A DNA stretch of 64,000 nt from Laceyella sacchari (GCF_004343255.1 NZ_SMDD01000001.1:756577-820576), one strand, 5' to 3'. Counted from the first letter of the stretch, positions 20,917 to 30,707 are shown. Numbers and translations: made by a program. Notes: generated by a model from the letters alone, not told the origin.

Positions 20917-21542
20917 TGGAGGCATTTGTTCGTCACCAAGGCATTGTTGCACCGTTGGATCGGCCTAATGTGGATACGGACGCAATCATTCCCAAACAGT
21001 TTTTGAAGCGGGTGGAGCGATCCGGGTTTGGACAATTTCTCTTCTATGATTGGCGCTTTTTGCCCAATGGGGAACCAGACCCGACTTTCGTTTTGAATCA
21101 GCCTCGTTATGCTGGAGCGAGCATCCTCCTTGCCCGCAACAATTTCGGGTGTGGGTCATCGCGCGAGCACGCACCTTGGGCACTGGCTGATTACGGTTTT
21201 AAAGTGATCATCGCCCCTTCATTTGCCGACATTTTTCACAACAACTGTTTTAAAAATGGCTTGTTGCCCATCGTGTTGCCAGAAAAGGACGTGGAGTATC
21301 TTTTCCAACAAGCGGGGCAGGGGCAGTGCCGCTTGGAAGTGGATTTGGAAGACCAATTGGTGCGGGATGATGAAGGCACGACATGGAAATTCCAAGTCGA
21401 CCCTTACCGGCGCGAGCGATTGCTGAAAGGCTTGGATGATATCGGTGCTACGCTGCTTCACGCCGATCACATCACCGCTTATGAACAGTCAGTGAGAAAA
21501 CCGTATCAAAAAGTGTATCCCACCACGGAATCAGTAACATAG
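20916..21542 (+). CDS. leuD: 3-isopropylmalate dehydratase small subunit
   Basis: A 208-residue partner of LeuC forming the swivelling domain. [37 protein letters not shown] and [17 protein letters not shown] are family hallmarks. Start and leuC stop share one base (TGATG), with GGAGG upstream, indicating coupled translation. Last gene of the leucine operon. Confidence 0.96.
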   Translation: MEAFVRHQGIVAPLDRPNVDTDAIIPKQFLKRVERSGFGQFLFYDWRFLPNGEPDPTFVLNQPRYAGASILLARNNFGCGSSREHAPWALADYGFKVIIAPSFADIFHNNCFKNGLLPIVLPEKDVEYLFQQAGQGQCRLEVDLEDQLVRDDEGTTWKFQVDPYRRERLLKGLDDIGATLLHADHITAYEQSVRKPYQKVYPTTESVT

Positions 21543-21555
21543 GTAACCTAGCACA

Positions 21556-21600
21556 ACAAACCGCCTTCTCCATTGGACGGAGGAAGGCGGTTTGTGTTTT
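21556..21600. terminator. Strong bidirectional terminator after leuD
   Basis: ACAAACCGCCTTC pairs perfectly with GAAGGCGGTTTGT, followed by GTTTT. Shared with the converging yrzE-type gene. Confidence 0.9.
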
Positions 21601-21602
21601 GG

Positions 21603-21995
21603 TCATGGTTTGGTGTTTACGCCGATCATGCCGCCCAACCCACCGACGGCAAAGGCAAAGCAGAGAAAAGCCAACGGGTTGATGGTCGGGGCCGCATCAA
21701 ACGCCAAGAAGCTCAGTAGCCAGACTAACAACACGAACAACACGCCTTGAATTCCGCCTATCATCCATCCTTTCCGTCCTGCACGGCGTCCGGAAGCCAG
21801 TCCGCCGGCGAAGAGAGCACCTGCGTTCACAATGTAGGAAATGGCTGTTACATTGTCTGACGGCAACGACGTATATCTGAGGCCCAACGCGGCGAGGAAA
21901 GAGCAGAACAAAATGATTCCCCAGATCCAACATTGGCCCACAAGCCAAGGGGATTGCCATCCCTTTTTTGCAGTGTCAAACAAAGCTTCTTTCAT
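21603..21995 (-). CDS. yrzE: TIGR04086/YrzE-type membrane protein
   Basis: A 130-residue protein with four hydrophobic segments (WGIILFCSFLAALGL, ISYIVNAGALFAGGLASG, GVLFVLLVWLLSFLAF, FLCFAFAVGGLGGMIGV). It matches the TIGR04086 family, found between yajC and secDF in Bacillales, which is where it lies. Function unknown. ATG 21995 follows AGGAGG on the minus strand; the longer frame to 22070 is not supported. Confidence 0.82.
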   Translation of the reverse strand: MKEALFDTAKKGWQSPWLVGQCWIWGIILFCSFLAALGLRYTSLPSDNVTAISYIVNAGALFAGGLASGRRAGRKGWMIGGIQGVLFVLLVWLLSFLAFDAAPTINPLAFLCFAFAVGGLGGMIGVNTKP

Positions 21996-22168
21996 CCTCT
22001 GACCTCCTTTGGGCAAGTTGGTACATGTTATGACAGGCGAGTCCAAAATATCACTGTCCGCGCCAGACATAAAAACGGATCGCGCTGCGGAAACTAACCG
22101 GTGAATTACCTCATGCGGAGCGATGTCAGGGAGCCTGTAAGTCTTGGATGAAAGGAGGTTGCCGAAAC

Positions 22169-22852
22169 ATGGGGTCCATCCTCTTGCGCACCGTATTCAT
22201 TTATGTGTTTCTCCTAGTCATCATGCGTGTCATGGGGAAGCGTGAGATCGGCAAGTTGTCGATTTTTGATTTGGTCGTTTCTTTCATGATCGCCGATATT
22301 TCGTCCATGGCCATCGAAAACAAAGAGGAACCGCTGATTACCTGGATTTCCCCGATCATCCTGTTAGCTTTTTTGCAAATACTGTTATCCTTCATTTCGC
22401 TTAAAAGCGAACGGATTCGAAATTGGGTAGACGGTAGGCCGGTGACGTTGATTGAAAATGGGAAGATCGTCGACAAGAATATGGCTAAGTTGCGATACAA
22501 TCTGGATGACTTGCTCACCCAGTTGCGGGAAAAAAACATTCCCGATGTCTCCGATGTGGAATTTGCGGTGTTGGAATCAACAGGGAAGCTGAGCGTGTTT
22601 CCTAAAGAGGAGAAACGGCCTGCATTCAAGGAGGATGTAAGACAGGATCTCAAACAGTTTCGGATGCCTATCCCCGTGATAATCGACGGGAAGGTGCAGG
22701 AAGAAGGGCTCAAAAAGTTGGGACAAAACCGCTTTTGGCTCAAGGCGGAAATCCAAAAGCGGGGATTGAAAGATTTTAAAGAGGTGTTTTATGCGGCGGT
22801 GAACTACGAAGGGCGGTTGTACATTGACCGGAAGGACCGCCCAACGCGTTAA
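22169..22852 (+). CDS. yrbG: DUF421 membrane protein, YrbG/YetF family
   Basis: A 227-residue protein with three N-terminal membrane helices (to about residue 85) carrying the conserved RVMGKREIGKLSIFDLVV, then cytoplasmic DUF421 domains with LIENGKIVDKNMAKLRYNLDDLLTQLRE and VEFAVLESTGKLSVFPK. Relatives such as B. subtilis YetF are implicated in spore physiology. Its position beside spoVB matches B. subtilis yrbG. GGAGG precedes ATG 22169. The last four bases overlap the converging spoVB. Confidence 0.87.
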   Translation: MGSILLRTVFIYVFLLVIMRVMGKREIGKLSIFDLVVSFMIADISSMAIENKEEPLITWISPIILLAFLQILLSFISLKSERIRNWVDGRPVTLIENGKIVDKNMAKLRYNLDDLLTQLREKNIPDVSDVEFAVLESTGKLSVFPKEEKRPAFKEDVRQDLKQFRMPIPVIIDGKVQEEGLKKLGQNRFWLKAEIQKRGLKDFKEVFYAAVNYEGRLYIDRKDRPTR

Positions 22853-24423
22853 TGGGGCAGGCATTTGGCCATCCATTTGCCGACATAGGGAATGCGCCGC
22901 ACGTCATCTTTGCGGATCAGTGAGAGCGACACCAGGCACAGCGCGTAGATGGACAAACTGCCGAAAAAGCCTGCCGCGGTTTGGGCCAATAAGGGCCAGT
23001 GTTCCATATGGATGCAGGTATAGGTGACCAAGCCTGCGGCCGCGGTGGCGACGCACAGCTTGCCCAGATCTTTCAAAGGAAGACGGAAGGAAACGACTTT
23101 CAATATATCGATGAAATGCAAGGTCGTGACGATGACAATGCCGCAATTGATGGCCAAAGCGACCCCGTCAATTCCCAAAGCCGGCTGAGAAGCGAGGGCA
23201 AAAATCAAGATGGTCTTAACTACCGCTCCGATGATGGAATTGCGCATGGGTGCTTTTGCATTATCCAATCCTTGCAACACCGATGCGAACGGGCCTTGCA
23301 TGGCATGCAACACAGTGAAGGGAGCCATGATTTGGATTAGTCGTGCTACATCGGTTTGACGGTAGAGCAGGATGGATAGTGGCTCCGCCAGCATATACAT
23401 GAGCAAGGCGCTTGGCAAGGCCACGATCAGGTTTAAGCGGACGGCCTGTTGTAGGCGGTGAGAAACCAAGCGAGCATTGTTTTGCGCTGCCGCTTCACTG
23501 ATCGCGGGTACGAGGGAAACGGACAGCGCATAAGTGATGAATGAAGGAAAAAAAACGAGCGGGATCGCCATGCCTTCCAATTGGCCGTACAATGCAGTTG
23601 CCGCGGCTGTGGCGATGCCGGCGAGAGCCAAACTTTGCGAAACGACAATCGGTTCGATCGCATAAGAAAACGAACCAACCAAGCGGCTGGTGGTGACAGG
23701 AATGGCCAAGCGCAACAGATCGCGCAAGCTTTCGCGCCATTGTTGCGAATGTTGTTTCTTGGTAAACGAGAGCTTACGCAATATTGGACGCCCATCATCT
23801 CGTTTGAATGAATATAGCAGATACAAAAGCCCGGCAAATTCGCCGATTACCATGCCGATCATAGCCCCCGCTGCCGCGTATTCAACACCGTAAGGGAGCA
23901 GGATGGTGGCTAATATCAACACCGTGAAAATGCGCACGGTTTGTTCAATAATGGTGGACATGGCGTAAGGGCTCATGTTTTGGCGCCCCTGAAAATATCC
24001 GCGGAAGATCGAAGAGATGGCAATGATAGGGATGATCGGCGCGATGCCGAGCAACGCATAAACTGCCCGTTGGTCCGTAAGTAGCGTTTTGGCAATCCAT
24101 GGAGCGAACAGCAGGACAAAACTGGTAATCAATACACTGGTGATAACGACGATGAATATCGATACAATGAGGATGGAGCGAACCCGCTCCGTTTCGTTTT
24201 TTGCCTCAGCTTCGGAGACCAATTTGGAGATGGCCACCGGCAATCCAGCAGTGGTGACCACAATGGTGAAAACCAGGATGGGAAACGCCATTTGAAACAG
24301 CCCCATGCCTTCGTCCCCGATGATGCGGGAAAGAGCGATCCGATAAACAAAACCAAGGATTTTAGTGATAAGGCCTGCGCCGACTAAAATCAGCGTCCCG
24401 TATAAAAATCCCTTGCTTTTCAT
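22849..24423 (-). CDS. spoVB: Stage V sporulation protein B (MOP-family flippase)
   Basis: A 524-residue polytopic protein with about 14 membrane helices, of the MurJ/Wzx/SpoVB superfamily. GTLILVGAGLITKILGFVYRI and IIGDEGMGLFQMAFPI are typical of SpoVB. It is thought to move a lipid-linked precursor during spore cortex formation. Length matches B. subtilis SpoVB and so does the flanking yrbG/comN order. It marks the host as a spore former. Confidence 0.92.
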   Translation of the reverse strand: MKSKGFLYGTLILVGAGLITKILGFVYRIALSRIIGDEGMGLFQMAFPILVFTIVVTTAGLPVAISKLVSEAEAKNETERVRSILIVSIFIVVITSVLITSFVLLFAPWIAKTLLTDQRAVYALLGIAPIIPIIAISSIFRGYFQGRQNMSPYAMSTIIEQTVRIFTVLILATILLPYGVEYAAAGAMIGMVIGEFAGLLYLLYSFKRDDGRPILRKLSFTKKQHSQQWRESLRDLLRLAIPVTTSRLVGSFSYAIEPIVVSQSLALAGIATAAATALYGQLEGMAIPLVFFPSFITYALSVSLVPAISEAAAQNNARLVSHRLQQAVRLNLIVALPSALLMYMLAEPLSILLYRQTDVARLIQIMAPFTVLHAMQGPFASVLQGLDNAKAPMRNSIIGAVVKTILIFALASQPALGIDGVALAINCGIVIVTTLHFIDILKVVSFRLPLKDLGKLCVATAAAGLVTYTCIHMEHWPLLAQTAAGFFGSLSIYALCLVSLSLIRKDDVRRIPYVGKWMAKCLPH

Positions 24424-24587
24424 AGTTCGGCCTCTCTTTCACAAAAGTTTACTAAAACGTATGACTTGTCCGTGCGACTCATGCCAAAAAAATTGTGGAA
24501 TGTACGGGTAGGATTTTGTATTCTAAAAACCGAAAGAGGATATGAACAAAAGGCAGGTTTTTGATACGCAGAGCGAGGAGGAACACC

Positions 24588-24887
24588 ATGGCAAGACAAG
24601 GATCGTTAAAATCAGTCAGTCGGCAGAAGCAATCACAGCGCGAATTCATGAGCGAGCAGGAATTGATGACATGCATCGAGGATCTCTGCAACAGTAAAGC
24701 GGCCGAATTTCGTATGTACGGTTATGAGAATGTGACGGGTGAACAGATTTGGGCTTGCGTCTCCGAAAATTATCGACGCGGCTGGCCCCGGTTAAACCGC
24801 CTGGTTAATGATATCATGTCGCTAAAAGCGAATCGGTTTATGAACTGGCTGATGCTGTCGGTATATAAAGATGATGAGCAAAAATAA
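24588..24887 (+). CDS. comN: Post-transcriptional regulator ComN
   Basis: A 99-residue soluble protein matching the ComN/YrzD family; B. subtilis ComN acts after transcription on comEA mRNA during competence. Conserved core: LMTCIEDLCNSKAAEFRMYGYENVT and VNDIMSLKANRFMNWLMLSVYK. AGGAGG precedes ATG 24588. Divergent from spoVB and upstream of secDF, as in B. subtilis. Confidence 0.88.
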   Translation: MARQGSLKSVSRQKQSQREFMSEQELMTCIEDLCNSKAAEFRMYGYENVTGEQIWACVSENYRRGWPRLNRLVNDIMSLKANRFMNWLMLSVYKDDEQK

Positions 24888-24892
24888 AAAAC

Positions 24893-24939
24893 GGGCGAAC
24901 ATTTTCTAGCGAGTTGGAAATGTTCGCCCTGTTTTTTTT
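24893..24939 (+). terminator. Terminator after comN
   Basis: GGGCGAACATTT pairs perfectly with AAATGTTCGCCC around a 13-base loop, then G and eight T. Confidence 0.93.
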
Positions 24940-24966
24940 GACAGGGTTGGAAACATTCATTACAAT
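24938..24966 (+). promoter_or_regulatory. Sigma-A promoter of secD-secF
   Basis: TTGACA (24938-24943), 17 bases, TACAAT (24961-24966), starting on the last bases of the preceding terminator. Confidence 0.8.
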
Positions 24967-25116
24967 CAGACTAGACGTTCGTTAGACAGAGTATTGAGAA
25001 AATATAAATTGGCTTTGCCCATTTGTCATTATTCGTGCGCTCCTTGAAAATTGACATTCCTCCAGATGCGCCGGATAATGAGAATGTTGGTGTGATACAT
25101 AAAAGGAGGAGCAACC

Positions 25117-26346
25117 ATGAAGATTCGCAAGGGCAAACTGGTGGCTTTTTGCCTGATGGTGGTGGTGATACTGGGCATTGTCGCCACAACCACACTCAAT
25201 GTATGGAATAACATAACCAAAGGCCTTGACCTTCAGGGCGGATTTGAAGTGCTGTATGAAACGGAACAGAAAAATGTAAGCCTGGATGCTCTGAAGGACA
25301 CCGCTGCCGCGTTGAACAACCGGATCAACGTGTTGGGGGTGAGCGAACCGGAGATTACCATTGAAGGGGGCAACCGCATTCGCGTGCAACTGGCTGGGGT
25401 TAAAGACCAGAACAAAGCGCGTGAAATGCTTGGAAAACAAGCGAAGCTCACCTTTCGTGACCCCACCGGCAAAAAGATATTAATGGAAGGGAAAGACCTC
25501 AAGGAAAACGGGGCTGGCGTGGGTTATGACCAATTAAACCGTCCCGTGGTGACGCTAAAGTTGAAAGACCCGAAGAAATTTGAAAACATCACGCGCACCT
25601 ACTTGGGACAACAAATTCCGATCTATTTGGATGATCATCTGCTCAGCGCGCCGCAAGTGCAAACGGTCATTGCAGGCGGAGATGCACAGATCTCGGGGCA
25701 AAAAGACGTGAAAGAGGCACAGGAATTGGCCGATTTGCTCAATGCCGGGGCGATTCCGCTGAAGTTGAAAGAAGTGCAAAGCTACTCCGTTGACGCGTCG
25801 CTTGGTGCTGATTCGTTGCGTGACAGTTTGATTGCTGGATTGTACGCGTTGATCGCCATCTTTATTTTCGTCGTTGGTGTGTACCGCTTGCCCGGCTTTA
25901 TCGCCGTGATTACGATTATCTCCTACTCATACCTCGTGCTGTTGACATTCATGTTGCTTGATGTGACCCTGACGTTGCCAGGAATCGCCGCGTTTATCCT
26001 GGGGATCGGGATGGCAGTCGACGCCAATATCATCATGAACGAACGGATTCGCGACGAACTCCGGATCGGACGAAGCATCGCCGGTGCGGTCAAAGCGGGT
26101 TCCAAGCGTTCGTTCCTGACCATCTTCGACGCCAACATTACCACCATTATCGCCGCGGCTGTGCTGTTTATCTTCGGTACCTCCGCAGTCAAGGGCTTTT
26201 CGGTTTCACTGGTTGTGGGGATTATCGTCAGCTTCCTCACTGCCGTGGCGCTGTCACGGATCATGATGACGCTCTTGGTTCGATCCAATTTGCTTAAGCG
26301 GCCAGGATTGTTTGGCGTAAGGGAGGATGAGATCAGTGACCTATAA
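25117..26346 (+). CDS. secD: Protein translocase subunit SecD
   Basis: A 409-residue RND-type subunit using the proton gradient to aid late steps of Sec secretion. One N-terminal helix, the GLDLQGGFEVLYE motif, a periplasmic-type P1 domain (LNNRINVLGVSEPEITIEG), then five helices with GIGMAVDANIIMNERIRDE. B. subtilis has a fused SecDF; here the subunits are separate. AAAGGAGG precedes the ATG. Confidence 0.96.
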   Translation: MKIRKGKLVAFCLMVVVILGIVATTTLNVWNNITKGLDLQGGFEVLYETEQKNVSLDALKDTAAALNNRINVLGVSEPEITIEGGNRIRVQLAGVKDQNKAREMLGKQAKLTFRDPTGKKILMEGKDLKENGAGVGYDQLNRPVVTLKLKDPKKFENITRTYLGQQIPIYLDDHLLSAPQVQTVIAGGDAQISGQKDVKEAQELADLLNAGAIPLKLKEVQSYSVDASLGADSLRDSLIAGLYALIAIFIFVVGVYRLPGFIAVITIISYSYLVLLTFMLLDVTLTLPGIAAFILGIGMAVDANIIMNERIRDELRIGRSIAGAVKAGSKRSFLTIFDANITTIIAAAVLFIFGTSAVKGFSVSLVVGIIVSFLTAVALSRIMMTLLVRSNLLKRPGLFGVREDEISDL

Positions 26347-27244
26347 GTTTGACATCATCAAGCACCGCAAAACGTATCTGCTCATCGCCCTGGCTGTGAT
26401 GGTGGTGTGTGTTGTGTCCCTTGTGTGGCAAGGACTTAACCTTGGAATCGATTTTAAAAGCGGAACCCGCTTGGACATCTCGCTGGCACCCAATGCAAAG
26501 ATTGAAAAGGCGCGCGAGGCGCTGGAGGAAATGGGTTACAAGAATCCCAACATCCGCATTGGCGGCACGAATAATGAGATTGTCATCTTCCGTGTGGACA
26601 AGCCCCTGTCACGGCAAGATATTCAAAAGATCAAAACAAAATTCCAAGAATCGTTCAACCTGACTCCGAAAGTACAAGAACAAAGAGTAGATCCGATCAT
26701 CGGACGCGAATTGGCGAGCAATGCGATCAAGGCTACCGTGATCGCGTCGCTCTGTATCGTGGTGTATGTGGCATTCCGCTTTGAGTGGCGGTTTGGAGTA
26801 GCGGCGGTGATCGCCTTGGTTTATGACTCGCTGTTTACCATCGGGATGTTTTCACTGTTGCGTTTGGAAGTGGACGTTGTTTTTATCGCCGCTGTATTGA
26901 CCATTATCGGGTATTCAATCAATGACACCATCGTGATCTTTGACCGGATCCGTGAAAATATGGAAACGATGAAGCCGAAGAATTGGGAAGACTTGGCGAA
27001 GGTAGTCAATGTCAGCATCAACCAGACTTTGACGCGTTCGATCAACACGGTGTTAACGGTGGCTTTCGCCGCTTTTGCCTTATGGCTGTTGGGCGGGGAG
27101 AGCATCGCAAACTTCTCTTTGGCTCTGTTGTTTGGTCTGATTTCCGGAGCGTATTCTTCCATTTTTGTGGCGAGCCCATTGTGGATTGGCTGGAAATGGA
27201 AAGCGATGCAAAAGAAAAAAGGGGAGCCGGTGGCGGCGAAATAA
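26336..27244 (+). CDS. secF: Protein translocase subunit SecF
   Basis: A 302-residue partner of SecD with six helices. GLNLGIDFKSGTRLDI, AFRFEWRFGVAAVIALVYDSLFTIG and IGYSINDTIVIFDRIRENM are family motifs, including the proton-relay aspartates. GTG 26336 is chosen: GGGAGG at 26321-26326 touches the in-frame ATG 26327 but sits nine bases before this GTG. It overlaps secD by 11 bases. Confidence 0.95.
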   Translation: MTYKFDIIKHRKTYLLIALAVMVVCVVSLVWQGLNLGIDFKSGTRLDISLAPNAKIEKAREALEEMGYKNPNIRIGGTNNEIVIFRVDKPLSRQDIQKIKTKFQESFNLTPKVQEQRVDPIIGRELASNAIKATVIASLCIVVYVAFRFEWRFGVAAVIALVYDSLFTIGMFSLLRLEVDVVFIAAVLTIIGYSINDTIVIFDRIRENMETMKPKNWEDLAKVVNVSINQTLTRSINTVLTVAFAAFALWLLGGESIANFSLALLFGLISGAYSSIFVASPLWIGWKWKAMQKKKGEPVAAK

Positions 27245-27260
27245 CCGCCAATCTGGCTTC

Positions 27261-27294
27261 AAGAGGCCGTGGCGATATGCTTGCGGCCTCTTTT
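27261..27294 (+). terminator. Terminator after secF
   Basis: AAGAGGCCG pairs with CGGCCTCTT around a 14-base loop, followed by TTC. Confidence 0.7.
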
Positions 27295-27331
27295 CATGAC
27301 AATAAGTTTCTCCTGCCCTCTGTGAGCTTTG

Positions 27332-27340
27332 TGATATAAT
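27332..27340 (+). promoter_or_regulatory. Extended -10 promoter of recJ
   Basis: TGATATAAT (27332-27340). Transcription would start near 27347, which excludes ATG 27343 as the recJ start. Confidence 0.6.
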
Positions 27341-27369
27341 GAATGACGCGAAGCGAGGTGAACGTGAAC

Positions 27370-29790
27370 GTGTTGCACGCAAAAACGCGTTGGCATAAAG
27401 TGGAGCCGGACGAGGCAGTGGTCGCCAAGCTGGCCGCCGAGTGCGGAATAGACCCCTTGATCGCCCGGCTCTTGGTGCGAAGGGGAATTGATGATAGTGA
27501 AGCAGCCAACAAATTTCTCAAGCCAAAATTGGAAGATTTGCACGACCCTTATCTGCTGGACGGAATGAAGGCTGCTGTGGAGCGGATCAAGCAAGCGATA
27601 GCGGACAAAGAGAAAATCCTCATTTACGGCGATTATGATGCAGACGGAGTGAGTAGCACCAGTTTGTTGCTCCATGTGATGAGAACGCTTCAGGCGGATG
27701 TCGACTATTATATCCCCAATCGTTTTCGGGAGGGGTACGGCATAAATAAAGAGGCGCTGGCCTTGGCAAAAGAGCGTGGTTTTGGCTTGGTGGTGTCGGT
27801 GGATACGGGGATCAGCGCGGTGATGGAAGCAGAGGTGGCGAAACAGCTCGGACTCGATCTGATTATCACTGACCACCATGAGCCGCCGGAGCAATTGCCG
27901 GATGCATATGCGGTGATCAATCCCAAGAAACCGGGGTGCCCATATCCATTTAAGATGTTGGCCGGAGTCGGGGTGGCGTTCAAGCTGGCGACGGCACTAA
28001 TGGGACGCATTCCGGAAGAGTGGTTGGAATTAGTGGCACTGGGCACTATTGCGGACTTGGTTCCGTTGACGGATGAAAACCGAATTTTGGCCGCGTTTGG
28101 CTTGGAGCGAATGAATCGACGGGAATTGACCGGGATGCGGGCATTGCTAGAAGTTGCCGGCATCCAGCGGGAAGTGACGGCGGGCCATGTCGGCTTTGCG
28201 TTGGGACCACGGATCAATGCCAGCGGCCGCTTGGATTCGGCTGATTCGGCTGTGCGGTTGTTGATCACCGATAATGAAGAGGAAGCGCGGATGTTGGCAG
28301 AAGAGTTGGATGAGGTGAACCGGGAACGGCAAGAATTAGTGGAAGAGATGACCCAAGAAGCGATTGCTGAAGTGGAGCAGGATAAGGAGCGACATCAACA
28401 TGTCATCGTCGTTGCCAAAAAAGGGTGGAACGTGGGTGTGGTGGGCATTGTCGCATCGCGCTTGGTGGAAAAATACTACCGTCCGGCGATCGTGTTGAGC
28501 ATTGATGAGGAAAAAGGCACAGCCAAAGGCTCCGCGCGTAGCATTTCCGCTTTTCATTTGTACCGCGCGCTAGCGGAATGCCAGCAATGGTTGCCGCATT
28601 TTGGGGGACACGCCATGGCAGCGGGGATGACTTTGCCCGTCGAAAACATCGTTCCTTTTCATCAACACCTCAGCCAACTGGCAAAGCAATGGTTGACGGA
28701 CGAGGATTATGTGCCGCAAACTACACTGGAAGATGAGTTGCGTTTGGAGCGGGTGCAATTGCACTTGATCGAGCAAATCGAAGCGCTCGCTCCATACGGC
28801 ATGGGAAACCCTACTCCCCTGTTCGCGTTTGACAATCTGAAGTTGTTGCGATTGCAACTGATGGGGCGCGATAATGAGCATGTCAAAATGATCTTGCAGG
28901 ATGGGGAACACTTGCTAGAAGGCATTGCTTTCCGAGCGGGAGGTATGGAGAAGGAAATTTCCCCTTGCGCCCGGTTGCGCGTATTGGGGGAATTGCAGGT
29001 AAACGAGTGGAATGGCAAACGTTCGCCACAGTTGATTATCAAGGATGTGGCCATTCCCCATTTGCAAATATTTGATTGGCGCAGTAACCGTAAACAACTG
29101 GATCGCTTTTTGGATATGGATGCGGAGGAGTGCCTCTTCGTCTGCGGAGCCGGTTCTGAAGATGAGGAGCTGTTGCGGGGAGCCAAGTATCATGTGGTTT
29201 CGTGGGAAGCGCTGGGGCAAGGCAGATGTGATGGGGAGCTGGTCAAGCGGGCGAAGCGCGTCGTATGGGTGCAAGCTCCGCCAACCATGTCGGTCTGCAA
29301 AAAGAGTTTGCCTTATTTTGCCGATGCTGAACGCTTGTACCTGTTGTTCGGTGATAAGGAATTTGACGATATGCTGGTCAAAACCCCGACCCGGGAAGAA
29401 TTTAAGAAGCTGTACAGCGCATTGGTCGGCAAGGAGAAAATTTCATTGTCCAAACATTTTTCGTCTTTGGCTTGCGTCACAGGATTGCAAAAACGGGCGC
29501 TTTCCTTTATGATTCAAGTGTTTGCGGAGTGTGGCTTTATTTCGCTCAATCAAGGTGAAATCAAGATCCATCCCAATCCAAACAAAAAACCATTAACTGA
29601 GTCGGTGCTGTATCAAAAACAGATAGAGCGAGAAGAAGTATTTCGCACCCTTGTGTACTCGACATATCTGGAATTGTGCCAGTTCTTGGTGTCAACGATT
29701 GCTTTCACACATATAGGAGGCTTAGCAAATGAACTTCAAAGAGAAAATCAGAGTGATTCCAGACTATCCGCAACCGGGGATTCGGTTTAA
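27370..29790 (+). CDS. recJ: Single-stranded-DNA exonuclease RecJ
   Basis: An 806-residue 5'-3' exonuclease for recombination and repair. DHH motifs: [36 protein letters not shown] and [12 protein letters not shown]; the DHHA1 part ends with [13 protein letters not shown]; an OB domain and a Firmicute-type C-terminal domain follow. GTG 27370 is chosen because GAGGTG lies eight bases upstream and the -10 element excludes ATG 27343. The frame runs 62 bases into apt, giving an unusual tail after about residue 786. Confidence 0.93.
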   Translation: MLHAKTRWHKVEPDEAVVAKLAAECGIDPLIARLLVRRGIDDSEAANKFLKPKLEDLHDPYLLDGMKAAVERIKQAIADKEKILIYGDYDADGVSSTSLLLHVMRTLQADVDYYIPNRFREGYGINKEALALAKERGFGLVVSVDTGISAVMEAEVAKQLGLDLIITDHHEPPEQLPDAYAVINPKKPGCPYPFKMLAGVGVAFKLATALMGRIPEEWLELVALGTIADLVPLTDENRILAAFGLERMNRRELTGMRALLEVAGIQREVTAGHVGFALGPRINASGRLDSADSAVRLLITDNEEEARMLAEELDEVNRERQELVEEMTQEAIAEVEQDKERHQHVIVVAKKGWNVGVVGIVASRLVEKYYRPAIVLSIDEEKGTAKGSARSISAFHLYRALAECQQWLPHFGGHAMAAGMTLPVENIVPFHQHLSQLAKQWLTDEDYVPQTTLEDELRLERVQLHLIEQIEALAPYGMGNPTPLFAFDNLKLLRLQLMGRDNEHVKMILQDGEHLLEGIAFRAGGMEKEISPCARLRVLGELQVNEWNGKRSPQLIIKDVAIPHLQIFDWRSNRKQLDRFLDMDAEECLFVCGAGSEDEELLRGAKYHVVSWEALGQGRCDGELVKRAKRVVWVQAPPTMSVCKKSLPYFADAERLYLLFGDKEFDDMLVKTPTREEFKKLYSALVGKEKISLSKHFSSLACVTGLQKRALSFMIQVFAECGFISLNQGEIKIHPNPNKKPLTESVLYQKQIEREEVFRTLVYSTYLELCQFLVSTIAFTHIGGLANELQRENQSDSRLSATGDSV

Positions 29791-30244
29791 AGACATCACC
29801 ACCCTTTTGCAAGATGGCGCGGCATACCGGGCGGCGATTGACGAATTGAAAGAGCAGTTAAAAGACGTAGAGATTGATGTGATCGTGGGCCCTGAAGCGC
29901 GCGGTTTCGTCGTGGGCGCGCCTCTTGCTTACGCTTTGGGAGTCGGGTTTGTACCCGTTCGCAAAAAAGGGAAGTTGCCCGGTGAAACGATTGAAGCCAG
30001 CTACAGCTTGGAGTATGGCAAGGACTTGCTCGCTATGCACAAAGATGCGATCAAACCGGGCCAAAAAGTGCTGATTGCGGACGATTTGCTGGCTACCGGT
30101 GGAACCATTTCCGCCACGCTCGATTTGGTGAAACAGTTGCAGGGAGTGCCGGTGGCTGCCGCTTTCCTGATTGAGCTGAACTATCTGGAAGGCCGCAAGA
30201 AGTTAGATGGGCTTAATGTGGTTTCTTTAGTGCAATATGATTGA
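29729..30244 (+). CDS. apt: Adenine phosphoribosyltransferase
   Basis: A 171-residue enzyme making AMP from adenine and [28 protein letters not shown] opens the protein, [24 protein letters not shown] is the base-binding part, and [13 protein letters not shown] is the PRPP loop. AGGAGG precedes the ATG inside the recJ end, so the two are coupled. In B. subtilis relA follows; here a terminator does. Confidence 0.96.
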   Translation: MNFKEKIRVIPDYPQPGIRFKDITTLLQDGAAYRAAIDELKEQLKDVEIDVIVGPEARGFVVGAPLAYALGVGFVPVRKKGKLPGETIEASYSLEYGKDLLAMHKDAIKPGQKVLIADDLLATGGTISATLDLVKQLQGVPVAAAFLIELNYLEGRKKLDGLNVVSLVQYD

Positions 30245-30250
30245 TAGAGA

Positions 30251-30280
30251 GTCACCCTATATGCAGGGTGGCTTTTTTTT
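30251..30280 (+). terminator. Terminator after apt
   Basis: GTCACCCT pairs with AGGGTGGC (one G-U), followed by eight T. Confidence 0.9.
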
Positions 30281-30322
30281 GATTTGATAGGGGGACAGAA
30301 AGTGATTCGAGCTCTAGCGCAT

Positions 30323-30377
30323 TGAACCACTGTGGATGCTGCTTCTGAGCGTGACATCAGGAGGGGTTCATTTTTTT
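30323..30377 (+). terminator. Second terminator-like hairpin downstream of apt
   Basis: TGAACC-CT-TGGATG pairs with CATCA-AG-GGTTCA, followed by seven T. No gene lies between it and the apt terminator, so it is either a back-up terminator or the end of a small RNA. Confidence 0.5.
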
Positions 30378-30383
30378 GTGTTT

Positions 30384-30397
30384 CTGTATTAATACAG
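30384..30397. promoter_or_regulatory. Perfect 14-base palindrome, candidate operator
   Basis: CTGTATTAATACAG, three bases upstream of the -35 of the next gene. The symmetry suits a dimeric repressor or activator; the factor is not identified. Confidence 0.5.
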
Positions 30398-30400
30398 ATG

Positions 30401-30429
30401 TTGATATGTTGCCGTTGTTATAATATAAT
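30401..30429 (+). promoter_or_regulatory. Sigma-A promoter of the 48-residue gene
   Basis: TTGATA (30401-30406), 17 bases, TATAAT (30424-30429). Confidence 0.75.
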
Positions 30430-30470
30430 TTAGATAAATAAATCCATTCACAAGTTGGGAGGAGTTCTTC

Positions 30471-30617
30471 GTGATTTCTTATTCCCTGGCGTATGAAGTG
30501 CCTGATTCAGTGAACGAGGCAGAAAATAACCGCATTGAAAACGAAGAACCAACAGAATCACCGGAAAAAATCATTCGCGACCATTTGTTTGAATATTATA
30601 ACAGGGGCAACAGGTAA
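30471..30617 (+). CDS. Small acidic protein, unknown function
   Basis: A 48-residue protein starting VISYSLAYEVPDSVNEAE and ending in RDHLFEYYNRGNR. The middle is rich in Glu and Asn (about ten Glu in 48 residues) and probably disordered; there is no membrane segment. It is supported by GGGAGGAG six bases before GTG 30471, a near-consensus promoter and a strong terminator just after the stop. I recognise no family. It lies 90 bases before the beta-helix/AAA gene but in its own transcription unit. Confidence 0.72.
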   Translation: MISYSLAYEVPDSVNEAENNRIENEEPTESPEKIIRDHLFEYYNRGNR

Positions 30618-30618
30618 C

Positions 30619-30642
30619 AAGTCGGCCAATGCCGACTTTTTT
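30619..30642 (+). terminator. Terminator after the 48-residue gene
   Basis: AAGTCGGC pairs perfectly with GCCGACTT around CAAT, followed by TTTTTC. Confidence 0.9.
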
Positions 30643-30657
30643 CTTTGTATTGTGGCA

Positions 30658-30666
30658 TGATATAGT
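30658..30666 (+). promoter_or_regulatory. Possible extended -10 promoter of the beta-helix gene
   Basis: TGATATAGT (30658-30666), 42 bases before the start codon, with no clear -35. Confidence 0.4.
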
Positions 30667-30707
30667 GAAGAAAGAAGTAACGGGTTGGAAAGGCGGTTTG
30701 ACTATCA

